Source: Rhodoferax sp. (GTDB lineage Bacteria; Pseudomonadota; Gammaproteobacteria; Burkholderiales; Burkholderiaceae_C). From it: a stretch of 51,306 bases of DNA. A model generated the notes under the pieces. It ran no database searches, had not been told where the DNA came from, and worked only from the letters and a program-made list of their open reading frames with translations. Positions 25,533 through 35,000 of the stretch are shown piece by piece. The stretch spans positions 1 through 51,306 of the forward strand of contig NZ_JAQTWM010000016.1 in assembly GCF_028689305.1 (NCBI RefSeq), written 5' to 3'. Both the position numbers and the translations under genes were made by a program. Within the stretch, counting starts at the first letter, position 1. The number at the start of each line of letters is the position of its first letter.

Positions 25533-26165
25533 CTATTTCGCGGCAGTCCCGGTGTCGGGCTCGTCGTGCACGGTTTCCCAGCCGGTGATCATGGCCTTCA
25601 GGTGGGCGCCCATGGTGTGGCCGGTGGTGATCAGGTAGAGGTGGCTGACCAGGAAGGCCAGCATCATGAAGGCGGCGGCCACGTGGAAAAACGCCACCCA
25701 TTGCAGTGACAGATAGGGCTCCAGGCCCCAGGCGCGCCAGCTGCCATAGAACAGGTAGAACCAGCCGGACACCCAGATCATCGGGCTGACCACGATCAGG
25801 ATGGCCAGATAGGTCATGCGCTGGATCGGGTTGTGTTTTTTCAGCGCCGTGACCTTGTAGGGGTGGGGTTCACCCTTGAAGATGCCCACCGAGTAGAACC
25901 GGGCCACCGCCATGAACTTGTCGGTGGTCAGGATGTACTGGCGCCACTGGCCGGTGGTGATGTGCCAGAACACCGCCAGCACCCACAGCCCCACCAGTGA
26001 CCAGGCGGCCAGCGTGTGCACCTGCACCGCGGTCTTGAAGCCCAGGTTGGCGTAACTGCCGTGGATTTCAAAGCCGGTGACCAGCAGCGTGATGATCAGC
26101 GCCGCCTGCAGCCAGTGCCAGAGCCGCTCAAAGCCGTTGAAGATGTAAATGCGTGATGCAGCCAT
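25533..26165 (-). CDS. membrane cytochrome b subunit (cytochrome b561/hydrogenase-type)
   Basis: This 210-residue protein has four hydrophobic helices (about 15-35, 50-70, 117-137 and 155-180). Histidines in RLWHWLQ, QVHTLAAW, AVFWHITTG and the late FFHVAAAF/SHLYLITTGH helix fit the haem-b ligand pattern of the cytochrome b561 group that serves Ni,Fe-hydrogenases and thiosulfate reductase. It should pass electrons between the quinone pool and the octaheme cytochrome encoded just upstream, 4 bases away. Which way electrons flow is not certain from sequence. Confidence 0.8.
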   Translation of the reverse strand: MAASRIYIFNGFERLWHWLQAALIITLLVTGFEIHGSYANLGFKTAVQVHTLAAWSLVGLWVLAVFWHITTGQWRQYILTTDKFMAVARFYSVGIFKGEPHPYKVTALKKHNPIQRMTYLAILIVVSPMIWVSGWFYLFYGSWRAWGLEPYLSLQWVAFFHVAAAFMMLAFLVSHLYLITTGHTMGAHLKAMITGWETVHDEPDTGTAAK

Positions 26166-26169
26166 GATC

Positions 26170-27852
26170 TCAGCCTGCCTTTCTGTTTTTCAGGTAAATG
26201 CGCAGGGCACCGTGGCCCAGCACCCCGGCCAGCGTGCCGAACACGGCCAGCCAGCCGATCAGGTCCAGCCACCGGTTGGTGTCACGCCCGGGCATGTAGA
26301 TGCCCTTGACGTTTTGCAAGCGGCCGCTCTTGCTGTGGCACTGGGTGCAGGTGAGGGCATCTTCCTTGGGTGCCACCATGTGGGTGATGGGCCAGGTGTA
26401 CTCGGTCTTGACAAAGTCGAACTTGCCACCAAACTTCTGCCCGGCAGCGTCAGAGCCGGCCTTCAAGGCAGCTTCCCACTTGAAGTTCTGCCAGAAGCTG
26501 GTGTCGTCGCGTTCGCCATAAGGCATGGCGGTGTGCGGGATCAGCAGCGACTTGGTTTCCAGGTCATAGGGTTGTTTGCCACGGAACACCTTGACCGGCC
26601 AGATGCGCGAAAGCTGGTCGTCGGCGCTGCCATCGTAGTGGTTGATCTCGGTCACCCCGGTGGTGTTGACCGGATCGCCCAGCATGGTGTATTTAACCTT
26701 GCCGTTGATCCAGATGTATTCGGGCACCACGTCGCTCTCGTAGGTGAAGTTGCCCTTCTTGCTGTCGTAGCTGTCATGGTGGCCCGAGCTGTCCTTGATG
26801 CTGAACGGCTTGCCTTCGGCGTTGAGCTTGCCAGCCGTTGACCAGTCCCAGGTCATCTTGGTGGCGATATTGCCGCGGGCAAATTGCGGGACATGGCAGG
26901 TCTGGCAGGCGATCTTGTCGGTGTGCTCGTTGAGCTTGTCGGCCATGGCCACCGTCTTGTGCGCTGCCTGGCCGTGGCACGACTGGCAGGTGGCGGCGTT
27001 GCTGGCATCCACCTTGCCGCGCATGTGGGCATCGCCAGCATCCTTGCCGGTGGGGGTGTAGCGGCTACCGGGAATGTTGTGGCCCTTGGTGGCATGGCAG
27101 GTGGCACAACTGAAGTTGAGGCCCTTCACATCCATGTGCACGTCCAGATAACGCTGCGGGTTGGTCATGGACGAATCCAGGTCACCGTGCTTGACGGCGT
27201 CACCACCACCACCAAAGAAGTGGCAGGCACCACAGGTGGCGCGGCTGGTTGGCCCGACACTCTGGGCCACGCTGCTGAGGTCCACCGGCTTGATCATCTT
27301 GCCCGAGCCGGGTGGGAACTCCATCTCTTTGTAGGCGGGGTGGCCGGCCAGGCCGGGCAGCTTCTTGTACTTGCCGGTGCGGTCATGGCAGACCAGGCAG
27401 TCGACGTTCTCTTCTGACTTGAAGTCGAATTTGTCGTCTTTCCAGCCATAACCTGCGTGGCAGGCGGTGCAGAACGCTTCATTGGACGGAATGGCGGTGC
27501 AGAAGTTGTTGATCACATTTTTCTTGCCCAGCACCTGTTTGCTCTCGGGGTTGAGCACCTCCCAGGTCCAGTGTTTGGTCTTGTGTACCTGCTTGGCCGC
27601 CTCGGTGTGGCAGCTCAGGCAGGCCTTGGTGACTTCCGGGCCGCTTTTGAAGGCTTGCTGCAGTTCCTTGAACTTGCTGTGATCGGCGGTGGAGTTGGCG
27701 CCCGCCTTGCTCATCGGCATGGAAGCGGTGCCCTGCGGGGCCGAGGCCACCACGGCGGGCGCGCTGGCGGCGACCGCTTTGGCCGGCGCGGTTTGAGCCA
27801 GGGCACTGACAGCCACCAGACTCAGGAGGGCAGTGAAACAGAATTGACGCAT
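26170..27852 (-). CDS. octaheme c-type cytochrome, tetrathionate reductase family
   Basis: This 560-residue exported multihaem protein has a signal peptide (FCFTALLSLVAVSALAQ) and an Ala-rich linker. Eight CXXCH motifs follow in order: CLSCH, CTACH, CLVCH, CGACH, CATCH, CQSCH, CQTCH and CTQCH. A C-terminal helix (about 532-552) anchors it to the inner membrane. The haem number, spacing and SRYTPTG/MPYGERDDT blocks match the family named after Shewanella octaheme tetrathionate reductase, which also reduces nitrite and hydroxylamine in vitro. The native substrate remains open. ATG 27852 is chosen over upstream in-frame codons because the signal peptide begins there. Confidence 0.85.
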   Translation of the reverse strand: MRQFCFTALLSLVAVSALAQTAPAKAVAASAPAVVASAPQGTASMPMSKAGANSTADHSKFKELQQAFKSGPEVTKACLSCHTEAAKQVHKTKHWTWEVLNPESKQVLGKKNVINNFCTAIPSNEAFCTACHAGYGWKDDKFDFKSEENVDCLVCHDRTGKYKKLPGLAGHPAYKEMEFPPGSGKMIKPVDLSSVAQSVGPTSRATCGACHFFGGGGDAVKHGDLDSSMTNPQRYLDVHMDVKGLNFSCATCHATKGHNIPGSRYTPTGKDAGDAHMRGKVDASNAATCQSCHGQAAHKTVAMADKLNEHTDKIACQTCHVPQFARGNIATKMTWDWSTAGKLNAEGKPFSIKDSSGHHDSYDSKKGNFTYESDVVPEYIWINGKVKYTMLGDPVNTTGVTEINHYDGSADDQLSRIWPVKVFRGKQPYDLETKSLLIPHTAMPYGERDDTSFWQNFKWEAALKAGSDAAGQKFGGKFDFVKTEYTWPITHMVAPKEDALTCTQCHSKSGRLQNVKGIYMPGRDTNRWLDLIGWLAVFGTLAGVLGHGALRIYLKNRKAG

Positions 27853-27871
27853 GATGAACTCCCGGTGGATT

Positions 27872-28420
27872 TCAGCAGCCGCTGGCAGCAGGACCACCAC
27901 TACCGCCGGCCGCCGCCGGGGCCGGCACAATCATCTGTGGTGCGGGTTTGCTCGGGTCCATCACCAGGAATTTTTTCTGGTCCTGGGCCACCTTGCCCAT
28001 GATGTCGCCCACCAGCGGGCCAAACATCTTGCCGATCAGTCCAGCATTCATGGTGGCGATGTAGACCTTGCCATCGTTCTTCTTGTAGACCGTGACCTTG
28101 CACGGCATCAGGATGGACAGGTAACGCACCGAGTCCTCTTTCAGGATGGGGCCGGAGTATTTGGTACTGCAGGCTTCCACCATCATCACCGGCAACACGT
28201 TGCCGCCATCGGCCTGCACCGCCTTGGCCGGGTTGCGGATGCCCGACAAGGCCCAGCCGTTGCCCGTGGCCAGGATGTTGTGCTGGATCCGGGCAACGGT
28301 CTCCTCCACCCCGAACGGACTCTCGTATTCATTGAACATCAGTCCTGCGGCCATGTTCCAGCCAATGACGCCCGTCAGCACGATACCGCCAACCACGCCA
28401 CCAATCACTTTTGCAACCAT
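27872..28420 (-). CDS. DUF302 family protein with N-terminal membrane helix
   Basis: This 182-residue protein has an N-terminal hydrophobic helix (about 5-27), then a DUF302 domain. The family pattern is ETVARIQHNILATGNGW, FGVEE, VLPVMMVEACSTKYSGPIL, YLSILMPCKVTVYKKNDGKVYIATMNAGLIG. The tail is rich in Pro, Ala and Gly and ends in a cysteine. DUF302 proteins often sit beside sulfur and cytochrome genes; their function is unknown. It is the first gene of the cytochrome operon (19 bases before the octaheme start), so it is probably a periplasmic partner. Confidence 0.8.
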   Translation of the reverse strand: MVAKVIGGVVGGIVLTGVIGWNMAAGLMFNEYESPFGVEETVARIQHNILATGNGWALSGIRNPAKAVQADGGNVLPVMMVEACSTKYSGPILKEDSVRYLSILMPCKVTVYKKNDGKVYIATMNAGLIGKMFGPLVGDIMGKVAQDQKKFLVMDPSKPAPQMIVPAPAAAGGSGGPAASGC

Positions 28421-28488
28421 GTCAAGCCTCGCTTTCGACTTTGTTAAATAGATATATCGCTATTAAACGATTAATGATCTATTAATTA

Positions 28489-28502
28489 TTGATTTTGCTC
28501 AA
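28489..28502 (-). promoter_or_regulatory. FNR/ANR-like site upstream of the cytochrome operon
   Basis: TTGATTTTGCTCAA matches the FNR consensus TTGAT-N4-ATCAA at nine of ten defined positions. It lies about 70-80 bases before the DUF302 start, in an AT-rich region (28440-28500). This is consistent with activation at low oxygen. A weaker AT-rich GATATATCGCTATTAAA in the same region may include a -10. Confidence 0.6.
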
Positions 28503-28548
28503 GATTTGTTGCAATGCCGCAAAAATAGCGCCCTGGCACAGGCGCAGC

Positions 28549-28941
28549 TCAGTGTGTGGCCTGATGGTTGCCGTGAGGGCGGTGGTGACCCAGCTTGCCG
28601 TGGGGCAACGTGGCCAGGCGGGTGAACATGTCGCGGCAATACCCGTCGATCTTCAGGCATTTGTTGATTTCATCCACCGGCAGCGGGCCAGACACCACCA
28701 CCAGGTCGTTGGCGCGCTCCAGGGCGCCGCTGGCGCGCAGGCGCCGGCGCGTGTTGTTGGCCCAGCAGTGGATACGCTGCGGGCTGCCGTGTTCACGCAG
28801 GGCACCGGTGCTGGCCTCAAAGGCAATCGCCACCGTGTCGGTTTTCAGGCGCAGCCGGTGCTCACCCGTGACCTTGCTGGCCGGCGTACTCAGGTCATAC
28901 AAATGGTAGTGACCTTCCTTGAGTTGGTACTGCAGTGTCAT
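28549..28941 (-). CDS. hypothetical protein with histidine-rich tail
   Basis: This 130-residue protein is not one I recognise. ATG 28941 has a strong AGGAGG-type site (GGAGGTTTC-ATG); an upstream in-frame start at 28965 is less likely. The protein is soluble with mixed helix and strand. It has three cysteines (IHCW, NKCLKIDGYC) and ends in a His-rich tail (about 113-130) that could bind metal. It reads towards the cytochrome operon but is separated from it by 128 bases holding an FNR-like site, so it is probably a separate unit. Confidence 0.6.
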   Translation of the reverse strand: MTLQYQLKEGHYHLYDLSTPASKVTGEHRLRLKTDTVAIAFEASTGALREHGSPQRIHCWANNTRRRLRASGALERANDLVVVSGPLPVDEINKCLKIDGYCRDMFTRLATLPHGKLGHHRPHGNHQATH

Positions 28942-29149
28942 GAAACCTCCTGGCGAGACGGGCATTTTGCAGGCCCGCCTGCCAGGCTAAAGCCTGAAAA
29001 GGTAACAAAAAGCAATTTTGCCGGGTCAATCAAGGGAAAACCCTGGGTCTATCTGTCTGTCGATGGCTGCGGCGGCGGCCCGCAGCCGCCGCGGCGCGGG
29101 GTTTAAACTCGCCCCGGCAACTGGCCCACCCCCTGACCGACGAATCCTC

Positions 29150-30076
29150 ATGAGTACTTTTGATCCTGCCGCCCTGGAATGCCTGGCTGCCATTGTGGAA
29201 GAGGGCGGTTTCGAGCGTGCGGCGGTGCGCCTGTCGATCACCCAGTCAGCGGTATCTCAGCGCCTGCGTTCGCTGGAGGAGCAGGTCGGCACGGTGCTGA
29301 TTGTGCGTAGCCGGCCACTGCAGGCCACCATGGCCGGGCGTCTGTTGCTCAAACACGCCATGCAGATGCGTCTGCTGCGCGCCGATCTGGAGCGTGATCT
29401 GAAGGATCTGGCGCCGGGCGCGGCTGGCGCGGCGGGTGAGGATGAACGGATTTCGATTGCCGTCAACGCTGACAGCATTGCCACTTGGGCGCTGCCGGCG
29501 CTCAGTCCGTTGGCGCGTCAGGGCCTGGGGCTGGAGATCATCACCGATGACCAGGACTTCACCTTTGACTGGCTGCGTGATGGCCGGGTGCTGGGGTGTG
29601 TGACCACCTTGCGGGCGGCCTTGCGCAGCTGCCGGGTCGAGCCTCTGGGTGCCATGCAGTATGTGGCGGTGGCCGAGCCCGGTTTTGCTGCGGCGCGTTG
29701 CCCACAGGGCTTGAGTCCCCACAATTTCAGCAGCCTGCCATTTGTGGCCTTCAACCGCAAGGATGACCTGCAGGCCGAGTTCGTCGCCAGTGCGTTCGGC
29801 TTCAAACACGTGTCGCTGAGCCAGATGTATGTGCCCAGTTCGCAAGGTCAGGTGCATGCCGTGTTGGCCGGCTGGGGCGTGAGTGTGCTGCCGGAACTGA
29901 AGGTGCGTGAGTCCATCCGCAGCGGTGCCTTGGTGAATCTGATGCCGGATCATGCGTTGCCGGTGGCGCTCTACTGGCACTGCTGGAATCTGAACTCGGT
30001 GGTGCTCGATGGCCTCACCCAGGCGCTGAAATCGGCTGCATCGGTGGTGTTGACCCCCGTCAGCGCCGGGGCCTGA
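29150..30076 (+). CDS. argP: LysR-family regulator, ArgP type
   Basis: This 308-residue protein starts MSTFDPAALECLAAIVEEGGFERAAVRLSITQSAVSQRL, the typical ArgP/IciA N-terminus with its HTH at about 18-40. The effector domain (about 92-295) has the ArgP-like WALPALSPLA and FDWLRDGRVLGCVTT segments. ArgP senses lysine and arginine and controls arginine export and lysine-related genes. ATG 29150 is chosen; longer in-frame starts such as 29018 cover non-family sequence. A terminator follows at 30097. The target in this organism is unknown; a LysE-type exporter gene is not adjacent. Confidence 0.78.
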   Translation: MSTFDPAALECLAAIVEEGGFERAAVRLSITQSAVSQRLRSLEEQVGTVLIVRSRPLQATMAGRLLLKHAMQMRLLRADLERDLKDLAPGAAGAAGEDERISIAVNADSIATWALPALSPLARQGLGLEIITDDQDFTFDWLRDGRVLGCVTTLRAALRSCRVEPLGAMQYVAVAEPGFAAARCPQGLSPHNFSSLPFVAFNRKDDLQAEFVASAFGFKHVSLSQMYVPSSQGQVHAVLAGWGVSVLPELKVRESIRSGALVNLMPDHALPVALYWHCWNLNSVVLDGLTQALKSAASVVLTPVSAGA

Positions 30077-30096
30077 GCTGGGCAGGGCGCAAAGAC

Positions 30097-30123
30097 AACA
30101 GGGCGCCCCAGGCGCCCTGTTTG
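30097..30123 (+). terminator. hairpin terminator after argP
   Basis: ACAGGGCGCC and GGCGCCCTGT form a perfect 10-base stem with a CCA loop, then TTTG. The T run is short, so termination may be only partial. Confidence 0.65.
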
Positions 30124-30135
30124 AATGAGAAAGCA

Positions 30136-30186
30136 GGCCTTAGCCCGCGTGGAATGATCCTGTAATGCTATAAAACATATAGCATT
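30136..30186. repeat. dispersed TAGCCCGCGTGGAAT...GCTATAAAACATATAGC repeat
   Basis: This intergenic element shares TAGCCCG(C/G)GTGGAAT(G/A)AT and the GCTATAAAA...TAGCAT core with 36488-36537. It lies between the convergent argP and uspA genes, near the uspA stop. Confidence 0.65.
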
Positions 30187-30196
30187 TTCAGAAGAA

Positions 30197-30616
30197 TCAA
30201 CGCACGATCAGGACCGGCACCTTGCAGCCGGCCAGCACTTCGGTGGCGACCGAGCCCATCACCAGGTTGACCAGGGTGCCGTGGCCATGCGAACCCATCA
30301 CCACCAGGTCGAATTTGCCGTCGGTGGCTATTTTCGAGATCAGTTCACCGGGCCGGGCGATTTTCCAGACACATTTGGCCTCAATGCCATGGCGTTGCAG
30401 GAACTTGGTCACCGGTGTCATCACGCGGGTGCCTTCATCGACGTAGTATTTCTGCACCAGTTCCTTGCCCAGTGCCGAGCGCGCCTGGCTGGGCAAGGCC
30501 ATCTGGGCCGTCACGGCGACATACTCGTTCTTGGATGAGAACATCTCGTTGGCGGCCAGGTAGGCCAGCATTTTTTTGGTGTAGGGACTGCCGTCAACGG
30601 CCAGAAGGATCTTCAT
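30197..30616 (-). CDS. universal stress protein, UspA family
   Basis: This 139-residue single-domain Usp protein starts MKILLAVDGSPYTKKML and has the ATP-binding signature GSHGHGTLVNLVMGSVATEVL at about 108-128, followed by VPVLIVR. The G-x-x-G-H-G-x9-G-S pattern is intact, so nucleotide binding is likely. These proteins are made under starvation, oxygen limitation and other stresses and act in the cytoplasm. The GAGGAG site supports ATG 30616. It is a single-gene unit. Confidence 0.9.
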   Translation of the reverse strand: MKILLAVDGSPYTKKMLAYLAANEMFSSKNEYVAVTAQMALPSQARSALGKELVQKYYVDEGTRVMTPVTKFLQRHGIEAKCVWKIARPGELISKIATDGKFDLVVMGSHGHGTLVNLVMGSVATEVLAGCKVPVLIVR

Positions 30617-30721
30617 CAGCTAACTCCTCGATAAGGGACGGTCAGTTTAACCAAAGGCAGCGGCCCTGTGTTGTCTCCGGTCAAGAAACTGCTGGGCGCT
30701 GGATGGCGGCCGGGTGCAGGG

Positions 30722-31924
30722 TCAATGCACCAGCTGGGCATCCAGCCCGGCGGCTTGCAGCGCCGCGACCACGTCGCTGATGTGCTGCGGTCCACGCGTC
30801 TGGATCACCAGCTCGATCTCGACATTCTGGGCAGCCAGTGTGGTGAAGGCCCGCTGGTGATGCACCTCATTGATGTTGGCACCCATGCGGGCCATCGTGG
30901 CGGTGATGCTGGCCAGCGTGCCTGGCACGTCACGTGCCCGCACACACAGGCGCGCCAGCCGGCCTGCGCGCACCATGCCCCGTTCGATGATGGAGGCCAG
31001 CAGCAGCGGGTCGATATTGCCGCCACTGAGGACCAGCCCGATCTTTTTGCCCTTGAAGCGTTGCGGGAAGCGCAGCAACGCAGCCAACGGTGCCGCACCA
31101 GCGCCTTCGACCAGGGTCTTCTCGACCTCGAGCAGCATCACGATGGCCTGCTCAATGTCACCCTCGTCTACCAGCAGCAAGTCATTCACCCGCTGCCGGA
31201 TGATGGCCTGCGGCAGCTGCCCCGGCGTGCCCACGGCGATGCCCTCGGCAATGCTGCTGCTGCCCTGCGGGTGGTGGGTGCCTTTGATGGCATTGACCAT
31301 GCCCGGGAAACGGGTGGTCTGGACCCCGATGATCTCGATGTCGGGTCGCAGCGCCTTGGCGGCAACGGCCATGCCGGCAATCAGGCCGCCGCCACCGACC
31401 GCAGCGACCAGCGTGTCCAGGTCGGGCACCTCGGCGAGCATCTCCAGTGCCACCGTGCCCTGGCCGGCCATGATGTCGGCGTCGTCATAAGGATGGACAA
31501 ATACCAGACCCTGTTGTTCGGCCAGCGCCCGGGCGTGGTTGCGTGCCTCGTCGAGCGAGTCGCCGTGCAACACGATGTCAGCGCCAAAGCCGCGCGTGCG
31601 CTCCACTTTCACCCCCGGCGTGAAGCTGGGCATCACGATCACGGCGCGAATGCCCAGCCGCTGGGCATGGTAGGCCACACCCTGGGCATGGTTGCCGGCG
31701 CTCATGGCGATCACCCCACGGGCGCGCTCAGCCTCGGTGAGCTGGGCCAGCTTGTTGCAGGCCCCGCGCTCCTTGAACGAGGCGGTGAACTGGAGGTTTT
31801 CAAACTTCAGGAAAACCTGGGCGCCGGTGATGTCCGAGAGGGTGTGCGACGGCACGCAGGGGGTGCGCAGCAGATGGTCATGCAGCCGGGTGGCGGCTTG
31901 CTGAACGGCGTGGAGGTCTATCAT
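30722..31924 (-). CDS. ilvA: threonine ammonia-lyase (threonine dehydratase) with ACT domain
   Basis: This 400-residue fold-type II PLP enzyme has the cofactor lysine K51 in FTASFKERGA, the SAGNHAQGVA loop near 74-83, the glycine-rich phosphate loop VGGGGLIAG near 175 and LSGGNIDP near 307. One ACT domain lies at about 325-400. The enzyme converts threonine to 2-oxobutyrate and ammonia. The length and single ACT module match the shorter (about 400-residue) bacterial form used for catabolic or isoleucine-related roles, rather than the long IlvA with two ACT modules. It is divergent from the PAS/GGDEF gene. Confidence 0.87.
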   Translation of the reverse strand: MIDLHAVQQAATRLHDHLLRTPCVPSHTLSDITGAQVFLKFENLQFTASFKERGACNKLAQLTEAERARGVIAMSAGNHAQGVAYHAQRLGIRAVIVMPSFTPGVKVERTRGFGADIVLHGDSLDEARNHARALAEQQGLVFVHPYDDADIMAGQGTVALEMLAEVPDLDTLVAAVGGGGLIAGMAVAAKALRPDIEIIGVQTTRFPGMVNAIKGTHHPQGSSSIAEGIAVGTPGQLPQAIIRQRVNDLLLVDEGDIEQAIVMLLEVEKTLVEGAGAAPLAALLRFPQRFKGKKIGLVLSGGNIDPLLLASIIERGMVRAGRLARLCVRARDVPGTLASITATMARMGANINEVHHQRAFTTLAAQNVEIELVIQTRGPQHISDVVAALQAAGLDAQLVH

Positions 31925-31946
31925 TGTCAGTTTGGTGTCAGAATTG

Positions 31947-31964
31947 ATCCCCCGAATGGGGGAT
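31947..31964. promoter_or_regulatory. perfect hairpin in the ilvA / GGDEF divergent region
   Basis: ATCCCCC-GAAT-GGGGGAT is a perfect 7-base inverted repeat located 23 bases upstream of the threonine ammonia-lyase start, so it would be in that gene's promoter or leader. It has no T tract and is not a terminator. It may be an operator. Confidence 0.4.
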
Positions 31965-32090
31965 AGGCAAGTGCAACATTCGGGCGTAAATTAGGGTCAG
32001 TGACATTGTGACCAAATTCACGGTCAATGCCTTTTTATTAGCCCCACACTGTGCCACGAAGGCCAGGCCACATCCGGTTGCCTACCCCCT

Positions 32091-35000
32091 ATGAGTTCTG
32101 CAGTCGGACTGCAACATTCCGTCAAAACCCGCGTGACCCTGTTCACGTTGGCCATTTTTGTGGCCAGCCTGTGGGCGCTGGCCTGGGTGGCTGCGGACCT
32201 GTTGCGGGGCAACCTGCAGCAGCAGGCCGGTGCGCAGCAGCGCACATCGGTGGCCTTGCTGGCCAATCAGATTGATGACCAGATTCGCACTCGCTTGAGT
32301 GTGCTCAATGCGGTGGCGCAATCCATGGCTGGCACCGCGCTTGACCGCACGGTCGATCTGCAAGCCCTGCTGCATTCGCGCCCGGGTGTCCAGGCTTTGT
32401 TCAATGGCGGCTTGTTGATCTTGGACGCGGGTGGCGTGGTCAGGGCCAGCGTTCCGGTGCTGCTTGACCGGGTCGGACGGCAGGTGACATTGGATGCCGC
32501 GGATCTGTCCCGCTTGCGCCAGAGCAGCCTGGCTTTTGTGGCGCACCCGATGATGGGGCCGTTCCTGGGGACACCGGCGGTGCCGATGGTGGTGCCACTG
32601 CGTGATGCGCAGGGTCGGGCGACGCACTGGCTGGTTGGCCTGGTGGATGTGCTGCAAAGCAGCTTTCTCGACCATCTGGGCCAATTGTCGGTGGACCAGT
32701 CGGCGAGTTTTCTGGTGGTTTCGCGGCCCCACCGCATGGTGGTGACGGCCTCTGACCGCAGCCGCATTTTTGCCGCCAGCCCGGCGCCAGGGCTTGACCC
32801 TGAGATGGACCGTTATATGGAAGGGGTAGAGGGCACCAGTATCCTGACCAACACCGCAGGTGTGTCGGTAATGATGTCGGTGGCGGCCATTTCTGCTGCC
32901 CGCTGGCATCTGGTGACACAACTGCCGGTGGTCGAGGTTTTCAAACCGGTCGCCGTGGTGCAGCAGCGTTTGTGGCTGGCCGTGGCTGCGCTGACGCTGC
33001 TGGCTGCTGCGCTGACGTGGTGGATGTTACGCCGCCAGTTGCAGCCCTTGGTGCAGGCAGCCGAAACCTTGGCCGGATGGGTCGACGCCGCGTCGGTGCC
33101 GGCACCGTTGCCACGTGTGCGCGACGACGAAATCGGGGTGTTGATGGACCGGTTCAACCAATTGCTGGCGCAACTGGGTCAGCGCGAAAACACCCTCAAG
33201 CAACAGGCACAGGCACTGACCCAGTCCAACCAGGGTTTTCAGGCGATCCTGCAAAACGTGCCGCAATTGATCTGGCTGAAAGATCCGCAAGGCCGCTACC
33301 TGGGTTGCAACCTGCCGTTTGAGGCGTTCATGGGGATTTCACTGGCTGCGCTGCAAGGCAAGACCGATGAAGAGCTGTATTCGGTCGACCAGGCCCGGAT
33401 GTTTCTGGAGCAGGACCAGCGCTGTCTGCAGGCCAGGCAGCCCGAGGTGCTTGAACGTTGGGTGGAAGCTCCCGCCGGTACCCAGCGGATCCTGCTGGAA
33501 ATCACCAAGGTGGCCTTGCGTGATGCCCAGGGGCAGGCCAGTGGCATTCTGGGCATTGGCCGGGACGTCACTTCGGGCTGGCGCATGAAGCAGTTCGAGC
33601 AACTGCGCAGCCGGGTCTTGGAGCTGCTCACGCTGGGGGCCGAGTTGCCGCAAATGTTGCAGACCCTGACCGATGGTTTGCGCGCCCTGCACCCTGATTG
33701 GTCCTGCATGTTGCTGCTGGTGGAGCCGGATGCGTCGTGGGGCCAGACCTTGAAGGTGGCGGCCTCGGCCGGACTGAGTGCCGAGTTCACCCAGGCCATC
33801 GACGGCCTGGTGGTGAATGAAGACAACGGGGGCTGTGCTTGTGCCGCCTTCACCGGCCAGCGGGTGGTGGTGAGTGACATTGCCAGCCATCCCAGCTGGA
33901 ATCACTATCGCGCCCTGGCCCAGCGCGCCGGTCTGGGGGCGTGCTGGTCGCAGCCGATGTGTGATGCCCAGGGGCAGGTGCTGGGCGTGTTTTCGGTGTA
34001 TCAGGCCCATCCGGCCACGCCGGTGGCAGCCGACTTCGAGTTGCTGGAGCATCTGGCGCGGCTGGCCGAGATCGCGGTGGAGCGGCGCCAGTCCACGCAA
34101 CGCCTGAGCGCCAGCGAGGCCAGCTTCCGGGCGCTGGCCGAGCACACGCCCGAAGCGGTGCTGGTGCACCGCGGCGGCCGCATTCTGTATGCCAACCCGT
34201 CGGCGGTGCGACTGTTCGGGGCCGGCTCGGCGGCAGACCTGGTTGGTACCCTGACTCAGGACCGCATTGCCCCTGACTGCCTGCCGCAGCAACTGGCACG
34301 CATGCAGGCCATTGAACGGGCGGATGCGATTGAGCCGATGGTGGAGTCGCGTTTTGTGCGGCTGGATGGCAGTGAGTTCCATGTGGAGGTGCAGGGCACG
34401 GCGATCGTGTACGCCGGCCTGCCCGCCATCCACGTGTCGATCCGGGACATCACCCAACGCAAGCACGATGAACAGCAACTGCGGGTGGCGGCCAGCGTGT
34501 TCAGCCATGCCGTGGAGGGGATTCTGATCACCACGCCGGATGCGCGCATCATTGATGCCAACGCAGCCTTCACCCGCATCACTGGCTACAGCCGCGACGA
34601 GGTGTTGGGCCAGAGCCCGCGCCTGCTCTCGTCAGGGCGGCATGGGCCGGAGTTTTATCAAGTCCTGTGGCAGAGCCTGCTGACGCAGGGTTACTGGTCA
34701 GGGGAGATGTGGAACCGGCGCAAGGATGGGCAAACCTTTGTGCAAATGCAGCACATCAGTGCCGTGACCAACGACAAGGGGGAAGTGGTCCAGTACGTGT
34801 CCCTGTTCTCTGACATCACCGCCCGCAAGGCGCAGGAAGCCCAGCTGAACCATCTGGCGCATTTTGATTCATTGACCGGGTTGCCCAACCGGGCGTTGCA
34901 TGCCGATCGGCTGCAACAGGCCATGGCACAGGTGTTGCGGCGTGGCAAGACACTGGCCCTGGTGTTTCTGGATCTGGATGGGTTCAAGGCCATCAACGAC

